NCBI GenBank assembly: GCA_020634135.1
Contig: JACKCG010000006.1
Location: 242,112 to 306,111 of the forward strand
Reading direction: 5' to 3'
Length of the DNA stretch: 64,000 nucleotides
Origin: Anaerolineaceae bacterium
Lineage (GTDB): Bacteria; Chloroflexota; Anaerolineae; Aggregatilineales; Phototrophicaceae
The notes beneath the pieces are model-generated. The model ran no database searches and was not told the DNA's origin. It was given only the letters and a program-made list of their open reading frames with translations. A program made the position numbers and the translations under genes. Positions 26,028 through 35,474 of the stretch are shown here, in pieces. Each line of letters opens with the position of its first letter. The stretch's first letter is position 1.

Positions 26028-27110
26028 ATGCAGAAGACTGCGCTGTTCAAAAAAGTGTATGGCTGCATGTTAGGCGGCGCTATTGGCGATGCGCTGGGCG
26101 GGCCAGTCGAACACATGACGCCCGAAGCCATCCGCGAGACGTATGGCGGCAACCTGGATCGTTACGTGCCTTATAGTCGCCCTCCGGCTCATCATGCCCA
26201 GTTTGCTGAAGGGGATGGTATTGGCGCGTATACCGATGATACACGTCTCAAACACCTGCACTGTCAGGCGATTTTCCGGGCAGGCGGCAAACCCCGCCCT
26301 GGTGACCTGGCGATGGTGCTGGCAGAAGCCTACCATCACGCGCCGGACTCCATGCATGAGGGTTTTGTCGAAGAATACTATATGCAGGCACTCTGGGGCG
26401 AGGATAAGGTAGCCTTCGGCGGTGAGCCGACCAACGGCTCCCTGATGGCAAACTCTCCCCTGGGCCTGATTACCGCCTGCCGCCCTGATGAGGCTTACCA
26501 GCTTGGCTTTGATATGGCTTTCCTGACAGCCGGATATGCCAGAAACAGCTCCGCCATGCTGGTCGCCGCAGTCGCGGAGGCGATGCGCCCAAACACGACG
26601 GTGGATGGCATCATTGATGCGGCCCGTACTGCCCACCAGCGCTTTTCCCGCCGGAGGGAAGGCGATCACTGGCATAGCACCGAATGGCGCTATGATCCGA
26701 ACATCCAGTTTCTGGATAAGGCGCTGGAAATCGCCCGGCGCGAACGCGATGTCTTCGCTATCCGTGAACCGCTGACGGCTGTTCTTGAATGGGGACATCT
26801 GTTTTCCGAAGCCATTCACACGCTGGTTGTTGCCCTGGCGATGTTTGTCGCGGCAGAGGGAGATGTCAAACAGTCAATCATGGGCGCGATCATGTATGGG
26901 CGCGATAAAGACAGTTATGCCAGTGTGGCCGGTGCGCTGGCCGGGGCTTTCAACGGTGTTGACGGAATCCCGGTGGAGTGGATACAGCCGGTGATCGCTG
27001 GCAATCCGGCAGTGGATATGCACGACTATTCGGTGAAACTCACCGGGTTGATCGTGAAGGATTACGAACAATCCCGTACCAACATTGGCGACCTGGGGGC
27101 GCTGCTGTAA
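26028..27110 (+). CDS. ADP-ribosylglycohydrolase-fold protein
   Basis: The 360-residue protein has the DraG/ARH all-helical fold. The motif CMLGGAIGDALGGPVE is near residue 11, the metal motif YTDDTRLKHL near residue 68, and GRDKDSYASVAGALAGAFNGVDGIP near residue 287. In standard members the last motif reads GGDTDT, so a Thr and a Gly are replaced here while both Asp residues remain. Two-magnesium hydrolysis of an N-glycosidic (ADP-ribosyl-type) bond is the family reaction. With a nucleoside hydrolase and a nucleoside phosphorylase in the same operon, a free small N-riboside is more plausible as substrate than a modified protein. Confidence 0.8.
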   Translation: MQKTALFKKVYGCMLGGAIGDALGGPVEHMTPEAIRETYGGNLDRYVPYSRPPAHHAQFAEGDGIGAYTDDTRLKHLHCQAIFRAGGKPRPGDLAMVLAEAYHHAPDSMHEGFVEEYYMQALWGEDKVAFGGEPTNGSLMANSPLGLITACRPDEAYQLGFDMAFLTAGYARNSSAMLVAAVAEAMRPNTTVDGIIDAARTAHQRFSRRREGDHWHSTEWRYDPNIQFLDKALEIARRERDVFAIREPLTAVLEWGHLFSEAIHTLVVALAMFVAAEGDVKQSIMGAIMYGRDKDSYASVAGALAGAFNGVDGIPVEWIQPVIAGNPAVDMHDYSVKLTGLIVKDYEQSRTNIGDLGALL

Positions 27111-27148
27111 ATATCCTTCTTTCATCAGAGATTTCAGGAGAACTCACC

Positions 27149-28246
27149 GTGCCACAGTTTCCACAGCTCACACAGGCCGAAATGCGCCAGCGCCTTGAAC
27201 TGCCGTCGGGTAAAATCCGGCTGCTCATTGACACCGATACCCATAACGAAATTGACGACCAGTACGCTATCGCCTGGGCGCTGCTCTCGCAGGATGTTTT
27301 TGATATCGAAGGCGTGGTGGCCGAACCGTATTCGCACCGCCATCATAGCAAGCCGCTTCTGGCAGCCTACGACGCACTGAAGCAGAATCTGGACACGGAT
27401 TCCGGCACAGCCATGCCGGATATTGCCATGCGCTATGCCGTCTCGGCCCGTCGCATGATCGAAAATGGCATGAATCCGCACGATATTCGCTTTGTAGACC
27501 CCGACGAGGGCATGGAACTGAGCTACCTGGAGATACTGAAGGTGTTTGACCTGCTGGATGAAGATACGTCTGGCAGGGTCTTCCGAGGTTCTCCAGGGTA
27601 TCTGACATCTCTCGACGCGCCGATACGGAGTCCTGCCGCCGAGTTCATCATTGAACGGGCGATGGCGGATGATGAGCGTCCGCTGTATATCGCCGCGATA
27701 GGTTGTTTGACCAATATCGCCTCGGCCATCCTGATGCAGCCGGAAATCATCAAACGAATTGTCATTTTGTGGACGAGTTCGTATCCATCCCATGTCGAGT
27801 TTCTTTCCCACATGGCATCCCTTAACCTGATGCAGGATCCTATCTCATCGCGCCTGCTGTTTGATTGTGGCGTGCCGCATGTGTATCTGCCCGGCTATTA
27901 CATTGGCGAGCAGTTGAAGTTATCCCTGCCTGATATGGAACGGTGGGTGAAGGGGAAAGGAAAAATCGGGGATTACCTGTACCATCTGTATACCCATAAC
28001 CCCATCCACCCGATGATCGGCGTTAACGAGTATTTCGGACGCACCTGGATTATCTGGGATGTCATCAACATCGCCTGGCTGCTGAACCCGGAGTGGGTGC
28101 CCTCGCACCTCGTCCACTCGCCAATCCTGACCAATGACCTGTATTACAGGCGGGACGACAGCCGTCACCTGATGCGTGAAGCCTACGGTTGTAACCGGGA
28201 CGAGATTTTCCGGGATTTCTTCACCAAGCTGAACAAGGCGCCTTAG
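27149..28246 (+). CDS. Inosine-uridine nucleoside hydrolase family protein
   Basis: The 365-residue protein carries the IUNH calcium cluster RLLIDTDTHNEIDDQYAIAW near residue 22 (family DTDxxxDD with an insertion-like THNEI). Segments IAAIGCLTNIASAIL near residue 175 and a central HVYLPGYY complete the fold. The family hydrolyses nucleosides to base plus ribose. GTG 27149 is chosen because CAGGAG stands 8 bp upstream; the frame is open further upstream, but that would overlap the previous gene. It is about 40-50 residues longer than typical IUNH proteins, which may reflect a different glycoside substrate. Confidence 0.8.
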   Translation: MPQFPQLTQAEMRQRLELPSGKIRLLIDTDTHNEIDDQYAIAWALLSQDVFDIEGVVAEPYSHRHHSKPLLAAYDALKQNLDTDSGTAMPDIAMRYAVSARRMIENGMNPHDIRFVDPDEGMELSYLEILKVFDLLDEDTSGRVFRGSPGYLTSLDAPIRSPAAEFIIERAMADDERPLYIAAIGCLTNIASAILMQPEIIKRIVILWTSSYPSHVEFLSHMASLNLMQDPISSRLLFDCGVPHVYLPGYYIGEQLKLSLPDMERWVKGKGKIGDYLYHLYTHNPIHPMIGVNEYFGRTWIIWDVINIAWLLNPEWVPSHLVHSPILTNDLYYRRDDSRHLMREAYGCNRDEIFRDFFTKLNKAP

Positions 28247-28257
28247 GAGAATCATCT

Positions 28258-30456
28258 ATGAAAATACGGATGCCTTATTTCCCGGTTGGTTCCAGCTACT
28301 ATCCTCCTACGCATGACAGTGGTGATTGGGCGCGGGATATACATAACATGCGCGCTGCCGGGTTCAACATGATGCGTACTGCGGAACTGATTTCCAGTTG
28401 GGACTATATTGAGCCACGACGCGGACAGCCGGAATGGGCCTGGCTGGATCACACCTTTGAGCTTGCCGCCGCGCACGATATTCAGATTGTCCTGGGTACA
28501 GGGTCTTGTAACCCGCCAATCTGGATGCTGGAACACTATCCCGACTTACAGCGGGTCTCCCGCGAGGGCATGAAATACCCGACGAACACGGTATGGGGCT
28601 GGGCCTGTGTGAATAATCCCGGCCTGCAAAACGAGGTGACTCGTTACCTGAGTCTGCTGCTCGAACGATACAGCCAGCATCCGGCACTGTACTGCTGGCA
28701 GATTGATAATCAGATCGGGCATATGACGGCCTTTACGGAAGCCGAACACTCGCACCCGCGCCGTTACGGATACTGGTGCTATTGCGATCACTGCACGCGG
28801 CTGTTCCGGGAGTATGTCCGGGCGAAGTATGGGGATATTGACACGCTCAACCATGCCTGGTCGTGGGACCCGACACACTACCGGTATGATGACTGGCACC
28901 AGATCACACCGCCGCGTTCAATGCCTGCCGAATGGGGCAACAATACGGCATGGCTGGATTTCCGGATTTTTGTCCAGCAGTCCATCGCGGATTTCGTGCG
29001 TTTTCAGCATAATCTGATCAAAAAGCATGATGACACACAGATCACCATGCACAATCTGTATGACTGTATGCGGCCTGACCTGGGCGCGCGCAATGAGCCT
29101 AACCACTGGGATATCGGCGGCATTACGGATATTATCGGCCACGATATTTACCCATCCGAGCATGATTTTCGGAAAGACCCGGCATTCTCATCCTGGTTTT
29201 TCGATTTCGCGTATTCCGTTGCGCGGCATAACGATAAAACCATGTGGGTCCCGGAGCTTGAAAGCGGGCCGATTGGCGGCTTTTCCGCCGGGCCAAACTT
29301 CGCCACCACCGGGAGGGACATCAAGCGTTTTAACATAAACTGTATCGGGCATGGCGCCAAATGTATGCTCTACCAGGGCTACCGGGACTGGAACTTTCTT
29401 CCGCTGACCTGGGGGGCGCTGGTGGATTTTCACGGCGAACCCACCGAACGGTATCATGCCGCCGCCGAAATCTGCCGCGTTATCAGATCGCACGAAGATT
29501 TCTTCCTGGATGCGCTGCCGCCCGCCGCCCAGATTGCGGTTTATCACAGTCACGAAAATGTTATCGTCCTGGATGGACAGGCCAATGAGAAATTTCTCTA
29601 TCGGGCTTTACGCGGGACGCATACCGCCCTGTGGGAAGCGGGCTACACCATACAATTCGTTGAACCCCGTTTCCTGAACACGGCAACGGCAGATTATCGG
29701 GTGATCTTCCTGCCCTTCGTGATGCACCTGCCGCAGGCACACGCGGATGCCCTGACTCGCTACGTCGAAAACGGCGGCACGCTGATCGGCTGCGCCAAAC
29801 TGGGCCACGTGGACGAAAGAGGGTGGGTCTGGAATGATCGTCCCGGCGCTGGGCTGACGGCATTGTTCGGCGCAAAGGAGACTTACATCGAGGTACAGCG
29901 CGAGCCGCATGACCGTATCACCCTGGTCGTCAATCCGGAGAATCCCCTTTTTGCCGGGATTGACGCCGAACGCATCGCGGGATACTGGCACCGTGAAGAA
30001 TTCGACCTGCAAGATGACGTGGAAGTCCTGGCCCATTTTGTGGATGGCACGCCCGCAATCATCCGGCGGCAGCATGGCAAGGGGCAGGCGATTCTGATGG
30101 CGACTCACCTGGATATGGCTTTCTGGGAATATCGGGACCCGGCGCTCCGGCAGTTTTTCGATAATCTGATGCGCTACTGTGGCGTCCAGAAAGATGTCCT
30201 GCTGGACAGCCCACAGATGGACTATGCACGGCATTACGTGGATACCCACCTGCTCACTCACGAAAGCCAGCACGCCGTCCTGGTCAACAATCACGGCACA
30301 GGAACAGCTGACCTGACTATCACGATTCCAGGGATCAATCCGGCTCGTGCCACTGACCTGTTTTCAGGTGCGGGTGTGCCGTTTACTACCGACGGTGGCG
30401 CCCGATTCTCCATCCAACTCCCGCCGGAAGACGGCACTATCATCATGCTGGAATAG
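28258..30456 (+). CDS. GH42-like protein lacking the usual acid/base Glu
   Basis: The 732-residue protein follows the GH42 beta-galactosidase plan: a TIM barrel starting YYPPTH...DIHNMRAAGFNMMRTAE, a cysteine cluster (CYCDHC near residue 179), a trimerisation-like domain near residues 400-620 and a C-terminal beta domain. The segment that should read DNE for the acid/base Glu reads WQIDNQIGH, with Gln at residue 152 (CAG, 28711-28713). The nucleophile-region Glu remains at WVPELES (Glu333). A single-base change could explain it, or the enzyme uses a substrate-assisted mechanism, or it cleaves another glycosidic bond. It has no signal peptide, so it acts inside the cell on imported substrate. 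Confidence 0.78.
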   Translation: MKIRMPYFPVGSSYYPPTHDSGDWARDIHNMRAAGFNMMRTAELISSWDYIEPRRGQPEWAWLDHTFELAAAHDIQIVLGTGSCNPPIWMLEHYPDLQRVSREGMKYPTNTVWGWACVNNPGLQNEVTRYLSLLLERYSQHPALYCWQIDNQIGHMTAFTEAEHSHPRRYGYWCYCDHCTRLFREYVRAKYGDIDTLNHAWSWDPTHYRYDDWHQITPPRSMPAEWGNNTAWLDFRIFVQQSIADFVRFQHNLIKKHDDTQITMHNLYDCMRPDLGARNEPNHWDIGGITDIIGHDIYPSEHDFRKDPAFSSWFFDFAYSVARHNDKTMWVPELESGPIGGFSAGPNFATTGRDIKRFNINCIGHGAKCMLYQGYRDWNFLPLTWGALVDFHGEPTERYHAAAEICRVIRSHEDFFLDALPPAAQIAVYHSHENVIVLDGQANEKFLYRALRGTHTALWEAGYTIQFVEPRFLNTATADYRVIFLPFVMHLPQAHADALTRYVENGGTLIGCAKLGHVDERGWVWNDRPGAGLTALFGAKETYIEVQREPHDRITLVVNPENPLFAGIDAERIAGYWHREEFDLQDDVEVLAHFVDGTPAIIRRQHGKGQAILMATHLDMAFWEYRDPALRQFFDNLMRYCGVQKDVLLDSPQMDYARHYVDTHLLTHESQHAVLVNNHGTGTADLTITIPGINPARATDLFSGAGVPFTTDGGARFSIQLPPEDGTIIMLE

Positions 30457-30464
30457 GGGGTTTC

Positions 30465-31220
30465 ATGGCGACATTTCGTTCGATTATGGAGATTAAGGCA
30501 GAAGAGTGGCTGGCGGCGATGGGACTCGCGCCTCAGGACGTGCCGGATGTCGTCATCGTCGAAGGCAGTTGGTGGCGGGCGCAGCGCACTGAATGGCGGT
30601 TGGGGTATCTGCGTGATGTGCGCGAACTCAAGTTCCCGGATATTTTCTGGGGACGCTGGAAAGATCGTAAGATCGGCTTCTGTATGGCCTATGGCGCGCC
30701 ACGTACCGTCGAAATCATCCACCTGTTCGGCGTGTTGGGGACAAAACTCGCCGTGCAGATTGGCACCTGCGGGGGGTTGCAGGCGCATCTCAAGCCGGGT
30801 GACATCATCCTGCCGGACGTGGCGATATGCCGCGAGGGCGTGGCGCATATGTACGGCGCACCCGATGCCGTCCTGGGATCATCACAATGGCTGGAGACGG
30901 CGCAGCAGCGCCTCAAAGCGCGGGGACACACCACCTATCGCGGCACGCACGTTACGTGGTCGTCACTGTTCACCGAGACGCCACAGATGATGGAAGCCTG
31001 GCACAAAGCGGGCTATCTCTCGGTTGAGATGGAGACGGCTACCACATATGCCGTTGCCCGGCATTTTAATATGCCTGCCGTTTCGATGGTTGTGGTCTGG
31101 GATGACCTGACACGCGGCAGACGATTTCTCGACCCGCTGCCGCCGGGCGGTCAGGAAGCGCTGGATAACAGCAATCAGGCTGTGTATGAGGTTGCTTTGG
31201 AACTGGCCGAGCAGGTTTAA
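30465..31220 (+). CDS. Nucleoside phosphorylase family protein
   Basis: The 251-residue protein belongs to the PNP/uridine phosphorylase (NP-I) family. Landmarks are AVQIGTCGGLQAHLKPGDIILP near residue 97 and the ribose-binding SVEMETATTYAVARHF near residue 187. The family cleaves N-ribosyl bonds with phosphate, giving (deoxy)ribose 1-phosphate. It is the third gene in this operon whose family acts on N-glycosidic bonds. The start at 30465 follows a purine-rich stretch 8 bp after the GH42-like stop. Confidence 0.82.
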   Translation: MATFRSIMEIKAEEWLAAMGLAPQDVPDVVIVEGSWWRAQRTEWRLGYLRDVRELKFPDIFWGRWKDRKIGFCMAYGAPRTVEIIHLFGVLGTKLAVQIGTCGGLQAHLKPGDIILPDVAICREGVAHMYGAPDAVLGSSQWLETAQQRLKARGHTTYRGTHVTWSSLFTETPQMMEAWHKAGYLSVEMETATTYAVARHFNMPAVSMVVVWDDLTRGRRFLDPLPPGGQEALDNSNQAVYEVALELAEQV

Positions 31221-31235
31221 CCCTAAAGGATTCTC

Positions 31236-32750
31236 ATGATAGATTCTCTCCCGGAAACCTACATCCCGCTGCTGCCGGAAGTCAAGGCGTTTCTGTCACA
31301 GCCAGTGATGCCCTATATCGGTGGTCGTTACGTCGCGCCGCGTTCGGAGCAGGTTTTTGAGACATACGACCCTTCTTCGGGTCGGCGGCTGGCGCAGGTC
31401 GGGCGTGCTCAGAAAGACGACGCGGACGTGGCCGTTAAAGCAGCCCGCGCCGCATTCGATCAAGGCGACTGGTGGCTGAAGATGTCCCCGGCGGATCGCT
31501 CCAAATGTATCTGGCGGCTGGCGGAACTGATCGAAAAACATGGCGCGGTGCTGGCGCAACTCGACTCGCTGGATAACGGCAAGCCCCTGGAGACAACGCG
31601 CACCGTAGATGTACCGCTCTCGGCAGATCACCTGTATTACTATGCCGGATGGCCGCCTCGGATCGAAGGCAGCACTATCCCGGTCAGCCAGCACACGATG
31701 TTTAACTATACCCTGCGCGAGCCAGTCGGCGTAGTCGGGTTAATCTCCCCCTGGAATTATCCGTTATTGATGGCGACGTGGAAGTTTGCCCCGGCCCTGG
31801 CAGCGGGCAACTGCGTCATTGTCAAACCCGCCGAACAGACTCCATTGAGCGCCCTGTATCTTGCCAGGTTGACCGAAGAAGCGGGTTTCCCGCCGGGTGT
31901 GTTCAACGTGCTGCCCGGTTATGGCGAAGAGGCTGGGGCGGCGCTGGTCGAGCATCATGGTGTGGACAAGATTGGGTTTACCGGCAGTGTGGAAGTTGCC
32001 CGCAAAATCGTGCAGGGATCAACCGGCAATCTGAAGCGTGTTTCCCTGGAACTGGGCGGCAAAAGCCCGAATATCGTATTTGCCGATGCGGATCTGGAAC
32101 GGGCAGTCGTAGGGTCAACCTGGGCGATCTTTGGCAACAACGGCCAATCGTGTACGGCGGGTTCGCGTCTGTATATTGAGCGCAGCGTGTTCGATCAGGT
32201 TATCGCGGGAATGAAAGAGGAGACTCGAAAGATCAGGGTCGGCCCCGGTATGGCACAGCAGCAGCCCGATCTCGGCCCGGTTGTCAGTGATGAACAGTTG
32301 GGGCGGGTCATGGGCTATGTACACGAAGCTCTGGAACAGGGCGCGCAGGCTGTAACAGGTGGCGCGCGTATGGGCGGCCTGCTCCAGGACGGTTATTTCA
32401 TCGAACCAACTATTTTCACAAACGTCACCGATGATCTGCGGGTCAGCCGGGAGGAAATTTTCGGGCCGGTGGTCTGCGCCATGCCCTTCGATGATGTGGA
32501 GGAGATCATTGGTCGTGCCAACGATACCGAGTTCGGCCTGGCGGCGGGTCTGTGGACAACCGATGTCCGCAAGGCGCATTCACTGGCGAAGGCGCTAAGA
32601 GCCGGGACGATCTGGATCAATACCTGGGGTGACACCGAGGCGGCCTCTCCTTTTGGTGGCTACAAGCAGAGTGGTTACGGGCGTGAAATGGGCAAAGAGG
32701 CTATTGATCTGTATACGGAAGTTAAAAGCGTGTGGTTGAAAACGAACTGA
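31236..32750 (+). CDS. NAD(P)-dependent aldehyde dehydrogenase
   Basis: The 504-residue protein is a standard-length ALDH. The NAD-binding GFTGSVEVARKI is near residue 248, the catalytic general base Glu in SLELGGKSP near residue 271, and the catalytic cysteine in NNGQSCTAGSRLY near residue 305. The C-terminal EIFGPVVC and the final oligomerisation tail are also present. It should oxidise an aldehyde produced by the neighbouring aldolase or from the imported compound to an acid. Its stop overlaps the ATG of the aldolase gene (ATGA-like overlap at 32750). Confidence 0.9.
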   Translation: MIDSLPETYIPLLPEVKAFLSQPVMPYIGGRYVAPRSEQVFETYDPSSGRRLAQVGRAQKDDADVAVKAARAAFDQGDWWLKMSPADRSKCIWRLAELIEKHGAVLAQLDSLDNGKPLETTRTVDVPLSADHLYYYAGWPPRIEGSTIPVSQHTMFNYTLREPVGVVGLISPWNYPLLMATWKFAPALAAGNCVIVKPAEQTPLSALYLARLTEEAGFPPGVFNVLPGYGEEAGAALVEHHGVDKIGFTGSVEVARKIVQGSTGNLKRVSLELGGKSPNIVFADADLERAVVGSTWAIFGNNGQSCTAGSRLYIERSVFDQVIAGMKEETRKIRVGPGMAQQQPDLGPVVSDEQLGRVMGYVHEALEQGAQAVTGGARMGGLLQDGYFIEPTIFTNVTDDLRVSREEIFGPVVCAMPFDDVEEIIGRANDTEFGLAAGLWTTDVRKAHSLAKALRAGTIWINTWGDTEAASPFGGYKQSGYGREMGKEAIDLYTEVKSVWLKTN

Positions 32751-33745
32751 TGACACCTAAAACACTCTCGATGGGCAAATATCGCGCGCTGCAACGGGCC
32801 AGTACGCAGGATGGCCTTTTCAACATTCTGGCACTCGATCACCAGGACGCGCTGCGACGTGTCTTAAATCCACAATCCCCGGCCACCGTTGCTGATTCCG
32901 ACCTGACTGCTTTTAAAATGCAGGCGGCAAGCCTGTTGATTGATGATGTCAGCGGCGTCCTGCTTGACCCGGTTTACGGTGCATTCCAGGCGATTGAAGC
33001 GCATAATCTTGGTTCCAAAGGGCTGCTGGTCGAACTGGAAAAAGCGGACTACCAGATGAATCCCATGCCGCTGGATGTCGAAATTGACCCGGATTGGAGC
33101 GTTGCCAAGATCAAGCACATGAACGCCGATGGGGTCAAGCTGTTCTTTTATTACAACCCATACCAGGGTGACCACGCCGCCCGGCAGGAAGCCGTTGTCC
33201 GGCAGGTGGTGACGGAATGTACCTGGCTGGAAATCCCCTTTTATGCCGAGCCGATTATCTACCATGCGGACAAGTCCCCTGCTGACATTCCTGGCGGGCT
33301 GGTTGCAGAAGCCGCCCGCCGGATAGCGAAGATGGGTGTTGATGTCCTCAAGCTGGAGTTCCCGGTGGATGTGAAAAAGGAACCCAATCCGGCAGTCTGG
33401 TTAGAGGCGTGCGAGGCGATTACGACGACAATTGATACCCCCTGGGTTCTGTTGAGCGCCGGTGTACCGTTTAACGTTTTCGCGCGGCAGCTTGAAGTTG
33501 CCTGTAAGGCGGGGGCTTCCGGTTTTATTGTGGGGCGGGCGCTATGGGGCGACGCCGCCATGATTAGCGACCCCGCTGCCCGGCAGCAGTGGTTTCGGGA
33601 GACCGGGCGGGCGCGCATGACGTTGCTGAACGCTATTGCCAGGACTTACGGTATTCCCTGGCAGAACTTTTACAGAGAGAGTTTGCCCGTTGTGACAACC
33701 GAGACATTCCGGCGCTACCCCGAACTGGATGAGAACAATGGCTGA
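32750..33745 (+). CDS. Class I aldolase (LacD/DeoC-like)
   Basis: The 331-residue TIM-barrel protein resembles tagatose-1,6-bisphosphate aldolase LacD. It begins with FNILALDHQDALRRVL, has LLVELEKADY near residue 100, and has the likely Schiff-base lysine in DVLKLEFPVDVK near residue 200. The family splits a ketose (bis)phosphate to dihydroxyacetone phosphate and an aldehyde. That product set fits the dihydroxyacetone-kinase-like and aldehyde dehydrogenase genes beside it. ATG 32750 overlaps the ALDH stop; the more upstream in-frame TTG lacks a ribosome-binding site. Confidence 0.75.
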   Translation: MTPKTLSMGKYRALQRASTQDGLFNILALDHQDALRRVLNPQSPATVADSDLTAFKMQAASLLIDDVSGVLLDPVYGAFQAIEAHNLGSKGLLVELEKADYQMNPMPLDVEIDPDWSVAKIKHMNADGVKLFFYYNPYQGDHAARQEAVVRQVVTECTWLEIPFYAEPIIYHADKSPADIPGGLVAEAARRIAKMGVDVLKLEFPVDVKKEPNPAVWLEACEAITTTIDTPWVLLSAGVPFNVFARQLEVACKAGASGFIVGRALWGDAAMISDPAARQQWFRETGRARMTLLNAIARTYGIPWQNFYRESLPVVTTETFRRYPELDENNG

Positions 33746-34940
33746 TCGAATGCCTATGGTCATCGGCGTTGGCCTGACTCCCTTTGCCTCCAACCGGGAG
33801 GACTGTAACGTGCGTGACCTGGCGGTTGAGGCCGTGCTGGACTGTGTTCGAGATGCCGGAATCGAGAACCTGGACGCTGTGCAACATGGCCTGACGAGTT
33901 ATGAGAGCGATCACTTCAACCGGCAGATGACGCTCGGCGCGATTCTGCATGACACGCTGGGCTTGAATCCTACGCCGAATGTGCGGGTAGAAGGGGGCGG
34001 GGCAACCGGCGCACTGGCGTTACGCACTGCCTGGGCTTATGTCAAAAGCGGCCTGTGCGATTCGATTCTGGTTTACGGCTGCGAAACCAACGGTAAAAGC
34101 ATTGCATCACAGACGGCCAATCAGTTATTCGCGCTTTCCGCCGACGTGGACTGGGAGATGATGGTTGGCGGAACCTATACGGCCTTTTACGCTGCCATGA
34201 TGCGCGTTCACATGGAGCAATACGGCACAAAACGCGAGCAGTTCGCCCATGTTGCCGTCCGCAACCGCCGCAATGCCGCCGCGAATCCTTTTGCCCAGAG
34301 GCCGATGGACATCAGCATTGACGATGTGTTGAACTCCCGGCCTATTGCAGAACCGTACACCCTGCTCGATTGCAGCCTCTTGAGTGATGGGGCGGCGGCG
34401 CTGCTGCTGGCAACCGAGGAGTGGGCGAAGCAGCACAGTTCGCGGTTTGCGGAGCGTCCTCCCGTTGCCTTCACCGCGACTGGATGCGGGACGGACACCA
34501 TGCGGCTGGGTGACCGTTACCCCCATCTGACCAATTTCGCCGGGAAACGCGCCGCCGCTCAACAAGCGTATCGGAGCGCCGGTATCACCAACCCGCTGGA
34601 GCAAATTGATGTGGCGGAACTTTATGACAGCTACAGCGGTGTGGAAATCCAGGCCGTAGAGGACCTGGGTTTCGTCCCGGAAGGCCAGGGTGGCCCGGCG
34701 GTTGCTGATGGCATGTTCGACCATGACGGAGCGCTGCCCGTCAACACCAGCGGTGGCCTGCTCGGACGCGGTGCGCCCGTCGGGGCGACAGGGATTGCCC
34801 AGGCGATTGAGGTCGTGCAGCAGTTATGGGGTGAGGTCACGCCCGAACGGCAAGTTCACCATGCAAGACGCGGTCTGACCGATACACACGCTGGAATCGG
34901 GACAATCTGCGTTGTGAATATCTTTGAGCGGCAGGACTGA
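33738..34940 (+). CDS. Thiolase-like protein without the nucleophilic cysteine
   Basis: The 400-residue protein has the SCP2-type thiolase fold (MPMVIGVGLTPF start, ELYDSYSGVEI near residue 294, GGLLGRGAPVGATG near residue 338). At the position of the catalytic Cys in the CASG motif it reads VEGGGATGALAL, with Gly88 in place of Cys, so ordinary thiolysis is not expected. Cys-less thiolase homologues paired with a DUF35 protein are known from steroid side-chain catabolism (Ltp2-type retro-aldolases), and a DUF35 gene follows here by 3 bp. I infer an aldolase-like or acyl-CoA-binding role. It overlaps the aldolase stop by 8 bp. Confidence 0.75.
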   Translation: MADRMPMVIGVGLTPFASNREDCNVRDLAVEAVLDCVRDAGIENLDAVQHGLTSYESDHFNRQMTLGAILHDTLGLNPTPNVRVEGGGATGALALRTAWAYVKSGLCDSILVYGCETNGKSIASQTANQLFALSADVDWEMMVGGTYTAFYAAMMRVHMEQYGTKREQFAHVAVRNRRNAAANPFAQRPMDISIDDVLNSRPIAEPYTLLDCSLLSDGAAALLLATEEWAKQHSSRFAERPPVAFTATGCGTDTMRLGDRYPHLTNFAGKRAAAQQAYRSAGITNPLEQIDVAELYDSYSGVEIQAVEDLGFVPEGQGGPAVADGMFDHDGALPVNTSGGLLGRGAPVGATGIAQAIEVVQQLWGEVTPERQVHHARRGLTDTHAGIGTICVVNIFERQD

Positions 34941-34943
34941 CCG

Positions 34944-35474
34944 ATGAGCGAATCGCGGGTGACCAGCCTGGTTGAACGAAAAAACATAGAGTCGAAATGG
35001 GTCGTCGAAGGCGATCCCTGGGAGGCGTTCCGCCAGATTGAGGTCATCACGCTGGAGCTTACACAGTCCTACAGACACAGCCTGGGGAAGTATTCTCGCT
35101 TCTTTCTTGAACTGGAAAACGGGCGCTTCCTGGGGACAAGCTGTCCAACCTGCCACAAGGTTTTTGCTCCCCCGCGCCCCCTTTGCCCGGACTGCCTGAG
35201 CATCACGGCGTGGCAGGAACTGCCGGGCACTGGCACGGTGCAGACGTTCTCGATCATGCACTTCCCCTCGCTGGTCAATGACGATGTGCGCCGCCTGGAA
35301 ACACCGGTCACCCTGGCTTACGTGCTGCTGGATGGTGGCTCGACTCTGTTTCCGCATGTCCTGAAAGCCGCCCCGGAATCCATCCATATCGGGATGCGAG
35401 TCAGAGTTGCTTACGCCGCAGCCCCTGTCCAGCACCCGATTCACCTGATGTATTTTGTGCCCCTGGAGGAATGA
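34944..35474 (+). CDS. DUF35 OB-fold protein with zinc ribbon
   Basis: The 176-residue partner of thiolase-like enzymes has a zinc ribbon with CPTCHKVFAPPRPLCPDC at about residues 66-83 and an OB fold after residue 95 (ELPGTGTVQTFSIM onward). DUF35 proteins form complexes with thiolase-fold or HMG-CoA synthase-like enzymes and position the acyl-CoA substrate. It has about 60 extra N-terminal residues before the ribbon. The gene directly follows the thiolase-like gene and overlaps the DhaK-like gene by 1-4 bp. Confidence 0.83.
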   Translation: MSESRVTSLVERKNIESKWVVEGDPWEAFRQIEVITLELTQSYRHSLGKYSRFFLELENGRFLGTSCPTCHKVFAPPRPLCPDCLSITAWQELPGTGTVQTFSIMHFPSLVNDDVRRLETPVTLAYVLLDGGSTLFPHVLKAAPESIHIGMRVRVAYAAAPVQHPIHLMYFVPLEE

